Source of the DNA: an uncultured Erysipelotrichaceae bacterium
GTDB lineage: Bacteria > Bacillota_I > Bacilli_A > RF39 > UBA660
Length of the DNA: 18,126 nucleotides
NCBI GenBank assembly: GCA_902766875.1
Contig: CACXFI010000026.1
Location: forward strand, 1-18,126
Direction: 5' to 3'
Shown: positions 6,683-13,540 of the stretch, piece by piece
How the letters are laid out: each line of letters begins with the position of its first letter
Numbering within the stretch: the stretch's first letter is position 1
The notes under the pieces: generated by a model
What the model was told of the DNA's origin: nothing
Databases searched by the model: none
What the model saw: only the letters and a program-made list of their open reading frames with translations
Made by a program: the position numbers and the translations under genes

Positions 6683-7243
6683 TTATTTTAATAATAGTTT
6701 TAATGATTCTTTTATTTGGTTTTCTAAAGATAATTCTTTATCTACTTTTGGTATTATTTTTTTGATATCTATTTGTTTATATCCTAGTCCTAATAATACT
6801 TCTGTTAATTCATCAGTTGTATCTTCTATTTTGAATAATCCAGTATTGGTATTGGTTATTTTACCTTTTAAATCAAGTACTATTTGTTTAGCTACTTTAT
6901 CTCCTATTTTAGGAAATTTCTTTAGATACAAGATATTTTCTCTTTCGATAGCATCTACTATTCCGTCTATAGATCCGGTAGCTAGTATAGGAAGAGCCAT
7001 TTTAGGGCCTAATCCCTTAACACTTATTAATTTTAGGAATAATTCTTTTTCCTCTATTTCTTTAAATCCATATAGAGATTGTTCATCTTCTCTAATACAT
7101 GTATAAGTATAGATAGTATATTCTTTTTCTAGTTGATATGAATAAGGATTTGGTACATAGATTATATATCCTATTCCGTTATTATCTATTATTACATAAT
7201 TATTACCTATTTCAGTAATTTTACCTTTTATATATCCGTACAT
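6683..7243 (-). CDS. ruvA: Holliday junction branch migration complex subunit RuvA
   Basis: 186 aa, slightly short of the usual ~190-205. RuvA tetramers hold the Holliday junction and load the RuvB motor. The N-terminal OB domain (MYGYIKGKITEIGNNYVIID, IYTYTCIREDEQSLYGF) is followed by two helix-hairpin-helix motifs (VKGLGPKMA, 75-83; FPKIGDKVAKQIVLDLKGK, 110-128) and the C-terminal RuvB-contacting domain III (143-186, LLGLGYKQIDIKKII). Its ATG overlaps the ddl stop by one base (TAATG), so translation is probably coupled to ddl. ruvB is not next to it; a small unknown gene follows. Confidence 0.97.
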   Translation of the reverse strand: MYGYIKGKITEIGNNYVIIDNNGIGYIIYVPNPYSYQLEKEYTIYTYTCIREDEQSLYGFKEIEEKELFLKLISVKGLGPKMALPILATGSIDGIVDAIERENILYLKKFPKIGDKVAKQIVLDLKGKITNTNTGLFKIEDTTDELTEVLLGLGYKQIDIKKIIPKVDKELSLENQIKESLKLLLK

Positions 7244-8397
7244 TATTTTAAATCCTTTATATTTCTACTAGTTATTTTCTTTAATATGTCACTATCTATT
7301 GTTAAATTCATGTCATCTCTTCTTTTTACTTTACTAATAGCATCTTCTATTAATAAATCCATTAGCGTTTTGTAATTTATATTTAAATCTCCCCACATAT
7401 GATGAGTTAAGAAGTTAGGTATAGTATTTATTTCATCAACATAAACTTTTTTTGTTTTATTATCATAGAAGAAATCAAATCTAGCTACTCCAGTATTGTT
7501 TAGAATTCTAAAACTATTTAAGGCTATTTCTTTAATATCACTTTCTAATTTTTGACTGATATTAGCAGGAAATTCTCTTTTGACTACAGCATTATCATCA
7601 TTATCCCAAATGAATTTATCACTATATTTACGATAATCTTTATCACTCATTATTTCTTCAACTGCAGATATTTGAACTTTACCATTACTTTTTAAAACAG
7701 CACAGTTAAATTCTCTTATGTCTTCTAGTAGTTCTTCTGCTAGAGCCTTATCATCATATTTTAATACTCTATCTAAAGCACTATCTAATTCTTCTTTTTG
7801 TTTTACTACTTCTATTCCAATACTACTTCCTAAGGAAGCTGGTTTTAAGATAATTGGATAATGCATTTTATCTATTCTTTGGAATAATTCTTCTTTATTG
7901 TTTTTATAATCATCTATAGTGAACCAATCATACTTTACAACATCTATTTTATTAGCTTCTAAAATTTGTTTCATAAACACTTTATCTTGGCCTACAGCAC
8001 TAGAATATACTCCACTTCCTACGTATGGTACTCCTGTTACTTCTAAGTATCCTTGAATAGAGCCATCTTCAGCTCCAGCTCCATGAACCATAGGAAAAGC
8101 TAAATCAATATAATTTATTTCTCTTTTAAATAATCCAACGCTTTGTAATATATATCTATTATCTCTATTTATTAAATTTACTTTCCTGGCATATCTTCTT
8201 ATTAAGTCATAATCTTTAAAAGAATCTATATATCTTAAACAACCACCAGTATACCATTCTAAATCTTTAGTTATATAAATTGGTACTACTTCATATTTTT
8301 CAGTATCTATTTTGTCCATAGCTTGAATGGCTGTTACAATAGATATTTCGTGTTCTACACTTTTTCCACCAAAAATTACACCAACTTTTATTTTCAT
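7243..8397 (-). CDS. ddl: D-alanine--D-alanine (or D-alanine--D-lactate) ligase
   Basis: ATP-grasp ligase making the D-Ala-D-X terminus of peptidoglycan precursors in the cytosol. Motifs: VIFGGKSVEHEIS (7-19, Glu15), HGAGAEDGSIQG (105-116), KPASLGSSIG (185-194), ARFDFF (305-310) and DEINTIPNF (321-329). The ATP- and metal-binding residues (Arg306, Asp308, Glu322, Asn324) are kept. Aligned by eye to E. coli DdlB, the acceptor-site residues differ: Tyr216 is Phe262 (SDKFIWDN), Gly276 is Asn328 and Ser281 is His333. Tyr-to-Phe at the first site is linked with D-Ala-D-lactate synthesis in Leuconostoc. Length is 384 aa, near the longer Gram-positive ligases, with a ~30-residue C-terminal extension. 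AAGGTGA precedes the ATG; the stop overlaps ruvA by one base. Confidence 0.95.
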   Translation of the reverse strand: MKIKVGVIFGGKSVEHEISIVTAIQAMDKIDTEKYEVVPIYITKDLEWYTGGCLRYIDSFKDYDLIRRYARKVNLINRDNRYILQSVGLFKREINYIDLAFPMVHGAGAEDGSIQGYLEVTGVPYVGSGVYSSAVGQDKVFMKQILEANKIDVVKYDWFTIDDYKNNKEELFQRIDKMHYPIILKPASLGSSIGIEVVKQKEELDSALDRVLKYDDKALAEELLEDIREFNCAVLKSNGKVQISAVEEIMSDKDYRKYSDKFIWDNDDNAVVKREFPANISQKLESDIKEIALNSFRILNNTGVARFDFFYDNKTKKVYVDEINTIPNFLTHHMWGDLNINYKTLMDLLIEDAISKVKRRDDMNLTIDSDILKKITSRNIKDLK

Positions 8398-8418
8398 TAT
8401 TACTCACCTTCTTATATA

Positions 8419-8447
8419 ATTATACACTATTTAATGTTCTAATTAAA
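8419..8447 (-). promoter_or_regulatory. Possible promoter for ddl-ruvA
   Basis: Minus-strand TATAAT (8419-8424) with TTTAAT (8442-8447, three of six -35 matches) 17 bp upstream. It would start transcription ~10 nt before the ddl Shine-Dalgarno. No terminator separates it from the TPM gene, so readthrough is also possible. Confidence 0.55.
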
Positions 8448-8472
8448 GGATTTAATGGCTACTTGACACTTT

Positions 8473-9366
8473 TTAGAAGTGATGTCCTCCACCACCATGG
8501 CTAATTCCTGAACTACCACTATGAAAACTGCTTCCTCCACCACTCGAACTACCTCCACTATCGCTAGATATAGGGCTATAATGTGATACAGTAGTAGTAT
8601 TTATATATTTATCTATTCTATTTGTTATACTTATACCGTTTTTTACTAAGTAATCATACGAATATTTATCTAATTTAACTGGTTTATTTCTATTAGCATA
8701 AGCTATAGTTATTATAACAGCTGGTATTAAACTAATTATAATAAAAACTATATATGGTGTTTTATATACTACTTTACCATCTACTATTTCATATTTGCTA
8801 TTACCACTAGGTATTCCTCTATTATAATAATTAATTAAATTAGTGGTTAATATATCTACACTTTCTTTATAGTTTCCATTAATCATAGAATAATCCATAC
8901 TAGAGAGAGTATTTTCTATTCTATAATCATTATAGTATAATAAGGCAGTTCCACTAGTAGAAATATAGAATTCCCTAGTATCCATATCTATTAAATATAA
9001 TGATCCATTTATATCGAAATCATTATAATCATAAAAATCATCTGCATAAACCATAGCTGATTCTTTATTATTATGATCAATAGTTACAATAGCTAAATCC
9101 AAATTAGTGCTGTTTTTATAGTTCATTATCGTACTATATATTTCTTTTTCTTCTTCATCTGTAAATAAATCAGCAAAGTCATATATTTTTTCTTCAGTAT
9201 TAACAGCAGGCGTTGATATAACATTATTATACATTCTATTTTTATAATGCACTTTATCAGGTATTCTTAAATTATCTTTTGTTCTTTCATAGGTAGTAGT
9301 AGATGCATTTACTAATATAGGGAACATATATAATACTATTGTAAATATTATTAATCTCTTTTTCAT
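8473..9366 (-). CDS. Secreted/membrane TPM-domain protein (YgcG-like) with Ser/Gly/His tail
   Basis: 297 aa. An N-terminal signal sequence (MKKRLIIFTIVLYMFPILVNA, likely cut after Ala21) is followed by a TPM domain (about 60-185) with the typical opening YDFADLFTDEEEKEI, LDLAIVTID and the GSLYLIDMDTREFYISTSG strand pair. One membrane segment (about 204-224) precedes a short cytoplasmic part and a tail of Ser and Gly with scattered His, ending GGGGHHF. This matches the YgcG-like layout, whose tails are usually Gly/Ser-rich. TPM domains have been tied to phosphatase-like activity and photosystem repair in plants; the bacterial role is unclear. It overlaps the zinc-ribbon membrane gene by one base (TAATG), so the two probably work together at the membrane. 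Confidence 0.88.
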   Translation of the reverse strand: MKKRLIIFTIVLYMFPILVNASTTTYERTKDNLRIPDKVHYKNRMYNNVISTPAVNTEEKIYDFADLFTDEEEKEIYSTIMNYKNSTNLDLAIVTIDHNNKESAMVYADDFYDYNDFDINGSLYLIDMDTREFYISTSGTALLYYNDYRIENTLSSMDYSMINGNYKESVDILTTNLINYYNRGIPSGNSKYEIVDGKVVYKTPYIVFIIISLIPAVIITIAYANRNKPVKLDKYSYDYLVKNGISITNRIDKYINTTTVSHYSPISSDSGGSSSGGGSSFHSGSSGISHGGGGHHF

Positions 9367-10436
9367 TAAACATTACTCCTTATAAATAGATAAAATACTA
9401 TAAAACATATTACAAATGATATAGTAAATACTAAAGTAAAAGTAAGAAAAGCTTTCTTTTTATCTACTGGCATATTTCCTATTAATTTTCCACTTTCTCC
9501 ATTCATGGCAAAAGTATATATTTCATCTTTGTATTTTATATTTAATAAATATACTGGTAAAAGAACGTATTCAATATTTATATCTGGGAAGTTTATAGTA
9601 TTATTTATTATATTTATTGTACTATATCCTTTTATATCTTTTTTAAATATATCTTCTACAGTGTTTTTCATTCTAAACACTGCATCATTTTTAGCTGTTT
9701 CACTATCAACATCATATTTTTCTGCTAAGAATCCTGATAAATAAGATGGATTAAATGGTACTAATTTAGAATAGTCAAATGGTTCTATAGAATTCATTAT
9801 AGCATCATCAAATTTAGTAGCTCCATCATTAGGAACTTTTATAAATGATACTTTACCATCTCTAATTATATTAAAATTCATTGTATCTACATAGACATAA
9901 TCACCTTTTCTATGATGATGAATTTTTTCAGCTTTAGCTGTTATACCACCTATGGAAGTTGATGTAAATAGCCAAAAAGGTATATATATTCCTTTAATTT
10001 CAGATATGTTTTTTTGGCTATTAAAACTAGATGGCATAAAAGGATGTTTTCTTCCGACTTGTTTAAAGGCTTTGATGGCATCATCCATAGTTTTATTAAA
10101 TGGTATTATTGATTTTGGTTCAAATTTTCCAGTTAATCTTTCTTTTATTATAGCTGTATTTTTACAATAGACGCAAAAAGTAGCAGCAGTATTTAAATCT
10201 GTTACTATTTCAGCACCACAATCAGGGCACCTATAAATATTATATTCTCCTATATCAGGATTTTCTTCTATTACTTCTTTTTCTTTATATTTTTGTTCAT
10301 GTTTAGATAGATCTTCTAAATTGAAAGTACTATCACAATATTCACATTTCCAATTTTGATCAGTTGGATTGAATTTTAATACAGCATGACAGCTTGGACA
10401 TTTATGATCTACTGATCTGGTTGCTTTATTTGCCAT
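9366..10436 (-). CDS. Double zinc-ribbon membrane protein (TFIIB-type zinc ribbon)
   Basis: 356 aa from the ATG at 10436, which has GGAAGTGA 4 nt upstream; an in-frame codon at 10490 would add 18 residues but falls upstream of the predicted transcription start. Two CxxC...CxxC zinc ribbons are visible: Cys13/16/31/34 and Cys70/73/88/91. A ~220-residue mixed alpha/beta domain follows, beginning PKSIIPFNKTMDDAIKAF and including GIYIPFWLFTS, then one C-terminal membrane segment (about 329-352). The layout resembles proteins annotated as TFIIB-type zinc ribbon-containing in Bacillota; their role is not settled, and DNA binding should not be assumed. It is coupled by TAATG to the TPM gene and has its own promoter. 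The pair may form a membrane quality-control or envelope complex (inference). Confidence 0.85.
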   Translation of the reverse strand: MANKATRSVDHKCPSCHAVLKFNPTDQNWKCEYCDSTFNLEDLSKHEQKYKEKEVIEENPDIGEYNIYRCPDCGAEIVTDLNTAATFCVYCKNTAIIKERLTGKFEPKSIIPFNKTMDDAIKAFKQVGRKHPFMPSSFNSQKNISEIKGIYIPFWLFTSTSIGGITAKAEKIHHHRKGDYVYVDTMNFNIIRDGKVSFIKVPNDGATKFDDAIMNSIEPFDYSKLVPFNPSYLSGFLAEKYDVDSETAKNDAVFRMKNTVEDIFKKDIKGYSTINIINNTINFPDINIEYVLLPVYLLNIKYKDEIYTFAMNGESGKLIGNMPVDKKKAFLTFTLVFTISFVICFIVFYLFIRSNV

Positions 10437-10461
10437 ATTATCACTTCCATTCTCTAATATA

Positions 10462-10490
10462 AATATACCATTATTTTTTAATATAGACAA
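10462..10490 (-). promoter_or_regulatory. Promoter of the zinc-ribbon/TPM operon
   Basis: Minus-strand TTGTCT (10485-10490) and TATATT (10462-10467) are 17 bp apart, with TGG before the -10 giving an extended -10. Transcription would begin near 10455, about 20 nt ahead of the start codon at 10436. It lies directly after the glyS terminator. Confidence 0.75.
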
Positions 10491-10494
10491 GAAT

Positions 10495-10527
10495 AAAAAA
10501 AGAATTCAATTAAAATTGAATTCTTTT
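10495..10527 (-). terminator. Intrinsic terminator overlapping the end of glyS
   Basis: AAAGAATTCAAT and ATTGAATTCTTT form a perfect 12-bp stem with a TTTA loop on the minus strand (10499-10526), followed by more T. The 5' arm and loop contain the last glyS codons and its TAA stop, so terminator and coding sequence are fused. Confidence 0.92.
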
Positions 10528-11880
10528 GTCAAGATAAGATTCTATATCTTCTATTTTTACTACTTCTTGTTTCATAGTATCTCTATCTCTTATAGTTACG
10601 GTCCCATTGTTTATGGTATCATCATCTATAGTTATACAAAATGGTGTTCCATAAGCATCTTGTCTTCTATATCTTTTACCAATAGAACCTGATTCATCAT
10701 AATCAATATTAAATTTTTTACTTAAAAGTTCATATAATTCATTAGCATTATCACTATGATATTTTTTTACTAGAGGTAAGATACAAGCTTTGTATGGAGC
10801 TAGATAAGGATGAAATTTCATTACTTCTCTAGTTGTTCCATCTTCTAATTTTTCTTCAGTATAAGCATCACATAATACAGTTAAAACAAATCTGTCACAG
10901 CCTACTGATGATTCTATTACATATGGAATATATTTTTCATTAGTTTCTGGGTCTAAATATTCCATTGATACTTTAGAGTATTCTTGATGACGTGATAAAT
11001 CATAATTAGTTCTATTATGAGTTCCCCATAGTTCTCCCCAACCAAATGGAAATTTGTATTCGATATCGCAAGCTTCTTTGGCATAGAAAACTAATTTTTC
11101 ATGATCTTTAAATCTTAAATTTTCAGGATTAATACCTAAGTCTGTTAAGAATTCCCAAGCATAGTTTTTATAAAAATTATAAAATCCGGTATCAGTTTTT
11201 TCTTTGCAGAAAAATTGATGTTCCATTTGTTCAAATTCAATAGTTCTAAAAGTAAAATTACCAGGAGTTATTTCATTTCTAAAAGCTTTACCTATTTGTC
11301 CTATACCAAAAGGTATTTTAGTACGCATAGTTCTATTAACATTTAAGAAGTTTACAAACTCACCTTGGGCTGTCTCTGGTCTTAGGTAAACAACACTACT
11401 AGCATCTTTAATTACCCCTCTATTAGTTTCAAACATTAATCCAAATTGTCTTATATCAGTGAAATTACTTTTTCCACATTTTGGGCATGGTACTTTATGT
11501 TCTTTTATATATTTTACCATTTCTTCTTCTGATAGGGCATCGCCATTTATATTTGGGTCAAATTCTTCTATTAGTTTATCAGCTCTATGTCTTGTTTTAC
11601 ATTCCTTACAATCTATTAGTGGATCACTAAAACCTGAGACATGTCCTGATGCTTCCCATACTCTAGGGTGCATAAGGATATCAGCATCTACTTCATAACT
11701 ACTTTTTTGTTCTTGGATAAATCTTTTTCTCCAAGCTTCTTTAACATTATTTTTAAGTCTGCATCCTAATGGGCCATAATCCCAAGTATTAGCTAGTCCT
11801 CCATATATTTCACTTCCTTGAAATACAAATCCATATTGTTTGCAATAATTTACTAATTTATCCATAGTTAGTTTTTCCAT
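10510..11880 (-). CDS. glyQS: Glycyl-tRNA synthetase, alpha2 (eukaryote-like) type
   Basis: Class II synthetase charging tRNA-Gly. The 456 aa match the homodimeric type rather than the alpha2beta2 GlyQ+GlyS type. Residues: GGLANTWDYGPLG (27-39), a zinc-binding insertion with Cys91/Cys94 and Cys132/Cys135, the glycine-recognising RPETAQG (167-173), motif 2 FRNEITPGNFTFRTIEFEQ (200-218), WGELWGTHNRTNYDLSRHQ (281-299), motif 3 ESSVGCDRFVLTVL (323-336) and a C-terminal anticodon-binding domain from about 357. AAAGGA lies 8 nt before the ATG. A T-box leader directly upstream should make expression respond to uncharged tRNA-Gly. A terminator is embedded in its 3' end. Confidence 0.97.
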   Translation of the reverse strand: MEKLTMDKLVNYCKQYGFVFQGSEIYGGLANTWDYGPLGCRLKNNVKEAWRKRFIQEQKSSYEVDADILMHPRVWEASGHVSGFSDPLIDCKECKTRHRADKLIEEFDPNINGDALSEEEMVKYIKEHKVPCPKCGKSNFTDIRQFGLMFETNRGVIKDASSVVYLRPETAQGEFVNFLNVNRTMRTKIPFGIGQIGKAFRNEITPGNFTFRTIEFEQMEHQFFCKEKTDTGFYNFYKNYAWEFLTDLGINPENLRFKDHEKLVFYAKEACDIEYKFPFGWGELWGTHNRTNYDLSRHQEYSKVSMEYLDPETNEKYIPYVIESSVGCDRFVLTVLCDAYTEEKLEDGTTREVMKFHPYLAPYKACILPLVKKYHSDNANELYELLSKKFNIDYDESGSIGKRYRRQDAYGTPFCITIDDDTINNGTVTIRDRDTMKQEVVKIEDIESYLDKRIQF

Positions 11881-11901
11881 AAATTCATTCCTTTCTTATA
11901 T

Positions 11902-12023
11902 AAAAAGAGAGCTTCTCTATCTATAAGGACGAATTAAATCCGCGGTTCCACCTTATTTATTCTAAAAGAATCTCTCTTTATATACAGCTCTTGGTTTCCA
12001 AGCCAGTCATCGCTCTTTTTTAT
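11902..12023 (-). promoter_or_regulatory. Compact T-box riboswitch leader of the glycyl-tRNA synthetase gene
   Basis: The T-box core AAGGTGGAACCGCGG (11940-11954) and its pairing partner CGTCCTT (11925-11931) are textbook antiterminator elements that would bind the ACCA end of uncharged tRNA. Downstream, AGAGA-AGC-TCTCT followed by TTTTTA (11902-11918) is the terminator. The lower part CTTATA/TATAAG could also reach toward the Shine-Dalgarno. Upstream, only ~70 nt separate the predicted start (~12023) from the T-box. They contain a short hairpin CTTGG-AAA-CCAAG beside GAGCGATGACTGG, and a second one, ATTCT-TTT-AGAAT. GGC at 12002-12004 is a candidate Gly specifier, but I cannot place it with confidence. 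Confidence 0.87.
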
Positions 12024-12029
12024 AAATTA

Positions 12030-12058
12030 ATTTTAACATTTATCTTTATTTTAGTCAA
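12030..12058 (-). promoter_or_regulatory. Promoter of the glycyl-tRNA synthetase T-box transcript
   Basis: TTGACT (12053-12058) directly follows the tyrS stop codon; TAAAAT (12030-12035) lies 17 bp downstream with an extended TGT before it. The predicted start is near 12023. No terminator is seen between tyrS and this promoter, so tyrS transcripts may read through into the T-box, where they would meet the glyS terminator. Confidence 0.8.
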
Positions 12059-13282
12059 TTATTTTATACTACCTACAAAATAATTTTTCTTACCTTTTTT
12101 AACTATTATATATTTATTATCTATAAACATATCTTTAGTTATTTCTTTATCTACATCTGTAATTTTATCTCCATTAATGGAAATAGCATTACCTGTAATC
12201 ATCTCTCTTGCTTCTCTTTTACTATTTACACTTTTTAATTCAATAAGTAAGTCTACTACATTATTACTAGTTACTTCTTTTATTTCATTTCCTATAAATA
12301 CTTCTTCTATTTCTTTGGCACTTAATTCTTTAAATTCTCCTGTAAATAATACTTCAGACAATTTAACAGCTTTATTATATTCTTCTTTACCATGAATAAA
12401 AGTAATTATTTCTTTAGCTAGAGTTTTTTGAGCTATTCTAGATTCTGGATGTTCATTATGTTCTTTCATAATACTATCTATTTCTTCTTTATTTAAGAAG
12501 GTATATATTTTTAAATAGTTTTCCATCATAGAATCTTCAAAGTTTAAAACATATTGATACATTTGGTAGCTAGAAGTCTTATTTATGTCTAACCATAAAG
12601 CATTACCTTCACTTTTTCCTAATTTTTTACCTGTAGAGTCTGTAATTAATGGTATAGAGAAAGCATATATTTCATCTCCTGTAGTTTTTCTTACTAATTC
12701 TATACCAGTGGTAAGATTTCCCCATTGATCAGATCCACCTATTTGTAAATCTACTCCTTTATTTTCATGAAGATATTTAAAATCATATCCTTGAATTAAC
12801 ATATAAGAAAATTCGGCATAAGATATACCTGATTCCATTTGCCTTTTTACTAAATCTTTATTAATCATATATCCCACATTGATATATTTTCCTACATCTC
12901 TTAAGAAATCTATATAATTTATATCTTTAAACCAGTCATAGTTATTAACTACTTCCATTTTGAATAAATCTTCTACTTGTTTTTTTAATTTAACATAGTT
13001 AGATTTTATTACTTCCATATCGGCTTTTTCTCTTTCAACAGTGCCTCTAGGATCTCCTACGGCACCTGTTGCCATACCAACAAGTAACATTGGGTGATGT
13101 CCTGCTCTTCTTAATCTTTCTGCTATTAAGAATGTTGAGTAATGTCCAATGTGTAGGCTATCTGCTGTTGGATCTGTTCCTATATAGAATTTTAAACCTC
13201 CATTATTTAATTTTTCTTCTAATTCAGGACTACTAATATCTTTAATTAATCCTCTCCATTTTAATTCATCATATAATTTCAT
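12059..13282 (-). CDS. tyrS: Tyrosyl-tRNA synthetase
   Basis: Class I synthetase of the bacterial TyrRS type, 407 aa. YIGTDPTADSLHIGH (33-47) carries the HIGH motif. Next come the tyrosine-site residues in YMLIQGYDF (160-168) and GGSDQWGN (182-189), and KLGKS (220-224) as the KMSKS-equivalent loop. The C-terminus is an S4 RNA-binding domain (about 343-378, LKSVNSKREAREMITGNAI) that contacts tRNA-Tyr. The ATG follows GAAAGGAAG with 6-nt spacing. A T-box leader with a UAC specifier lies upstream, so expression should respond to uncharged tRNA-Tyr. It is next to the other T-box-controlled synthetase gene, but each has its own promoter. Confidence 0.97.
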   Translation of the reverse strand: MKLYDELKWRGLIKDISSPELEEKLNNGGLKFYIGTDPTADSLHIGHYSTFLIAERLRRAGHHPMLLVGMATGAVGDPRGTVEREKADMEVIKSNYVKLKKQVEDLFKMEVVNNYDWFKDINYIDFLRDVGKYINVGYMINKDLVKRQMESGISYAEFSYMLIQGYDFKYLHENKGVDLQIGGSDQWGNLTTGIELVRKTTGDEIYAFSIPLITDSTGKKLGKSEGNALWLDINKTSSYQMYQYVLNFEDSMMENYLKIYTFLNKEEIDSIMKEHNEHPESRIAQKTLAKEIITFIHGKEEYNKAVKLSEVLFTGEFKELSAKEIEEVFIGNEIKEVTSNNVVDLLIELKSVNSKREAREMITGNAISINGDKITDVDKEITKDMFIDNKYIIVKKGKKNYFVGSIK

Positions 13283-13300
13283 ATTTATCTTCCTTTCTAA

Positions 13301-13354
13301 AATTAAAAAGAATGATACCTAAAGGAGTCTATAAATAGACGGTACCATCCTTTT
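13301..13354 (-). terminator. T-box terminator of tyrS
   Basis: AAAAGGATGGTACC (13341-13354) pairs with GGTATCATTCTTTT (13306-13319) over 14 positions with two G-U pairs, followed by TTAATTTT. The 5' arm contains the T-box bulge, so this helix and the antiterminator exclude each other. Confidence 0.88.
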
Positions 13355-13503
13355 ATTTACTTAATTATATAACGGTTTTAACCGATTTAGCTAGAAATAT
13401 GTAATTCATTATTAGATATTTATTAGTTTTCACCAACCACTAATTCTCTATAAATAATATTTAATAATTACTTCTTTATTTCTAATACTAAATAATTGCT
13501 TGT
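13321..13503 (-). promoter_or_regulatory. T-box riboswitch leader of tyrS (Tyr, UAC specifier)
   Basis: Stem I is closed by AGAAATA (13477-13483) with TATTTCT (13393-13399). Its distal part carries the common AGAGAATTAGTGGTTGGTG element (13431-13449). The specifier loop reads GAATTACAT with UAC, a Tyr codon, at 13401-13403. The antiterminator is AAAGGA-(TGGTACC)-GTCTA-loop-TAGAC-TCCTTT (13321-13352), with the tRNA-binding bulge TGGTACC. The bulge is followed by GTC instead of the common GCG, still allowing the flanking stem. In this class uncharged tRNA stabilises the antiterminator and permits tyrS transcription. Confidence 0.93.
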
Positions 13504-13509
13504 ATCTAG

Positions 13510-13537
13510 ATTATAACATAAATAATTATAATTACAA
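13510..13537 (-). promoter_or_regulatory. Promoter of the tyrS T-box transcript
   Basis: TTGTAA (13532-13537) and TATAAT (13510-13515) with a 16-bp spacer; TGT before the -10 makes it an extended -10. It begins 4 bp after the whiA stop. Predicted start near 13503, just ahead of T-box stem I. Confidence 0.8.
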
Positions 13538-13540
13538 GTA

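Noticed and set aside
6675..7106. Plus-strand 143-codon open frame opposite ruvA
   Set aside because: It is the antisense shadow of ruvA, with Ser/Ile/Phe-rich composition typical of reversed AT-rich genes.
8455..8490. Hairpin CACTT-CTAAA-AAGTG at the end of the TPM gene as a terminator
   Set aside because: Five-base stem without a following T run; transcription may read into ddl.
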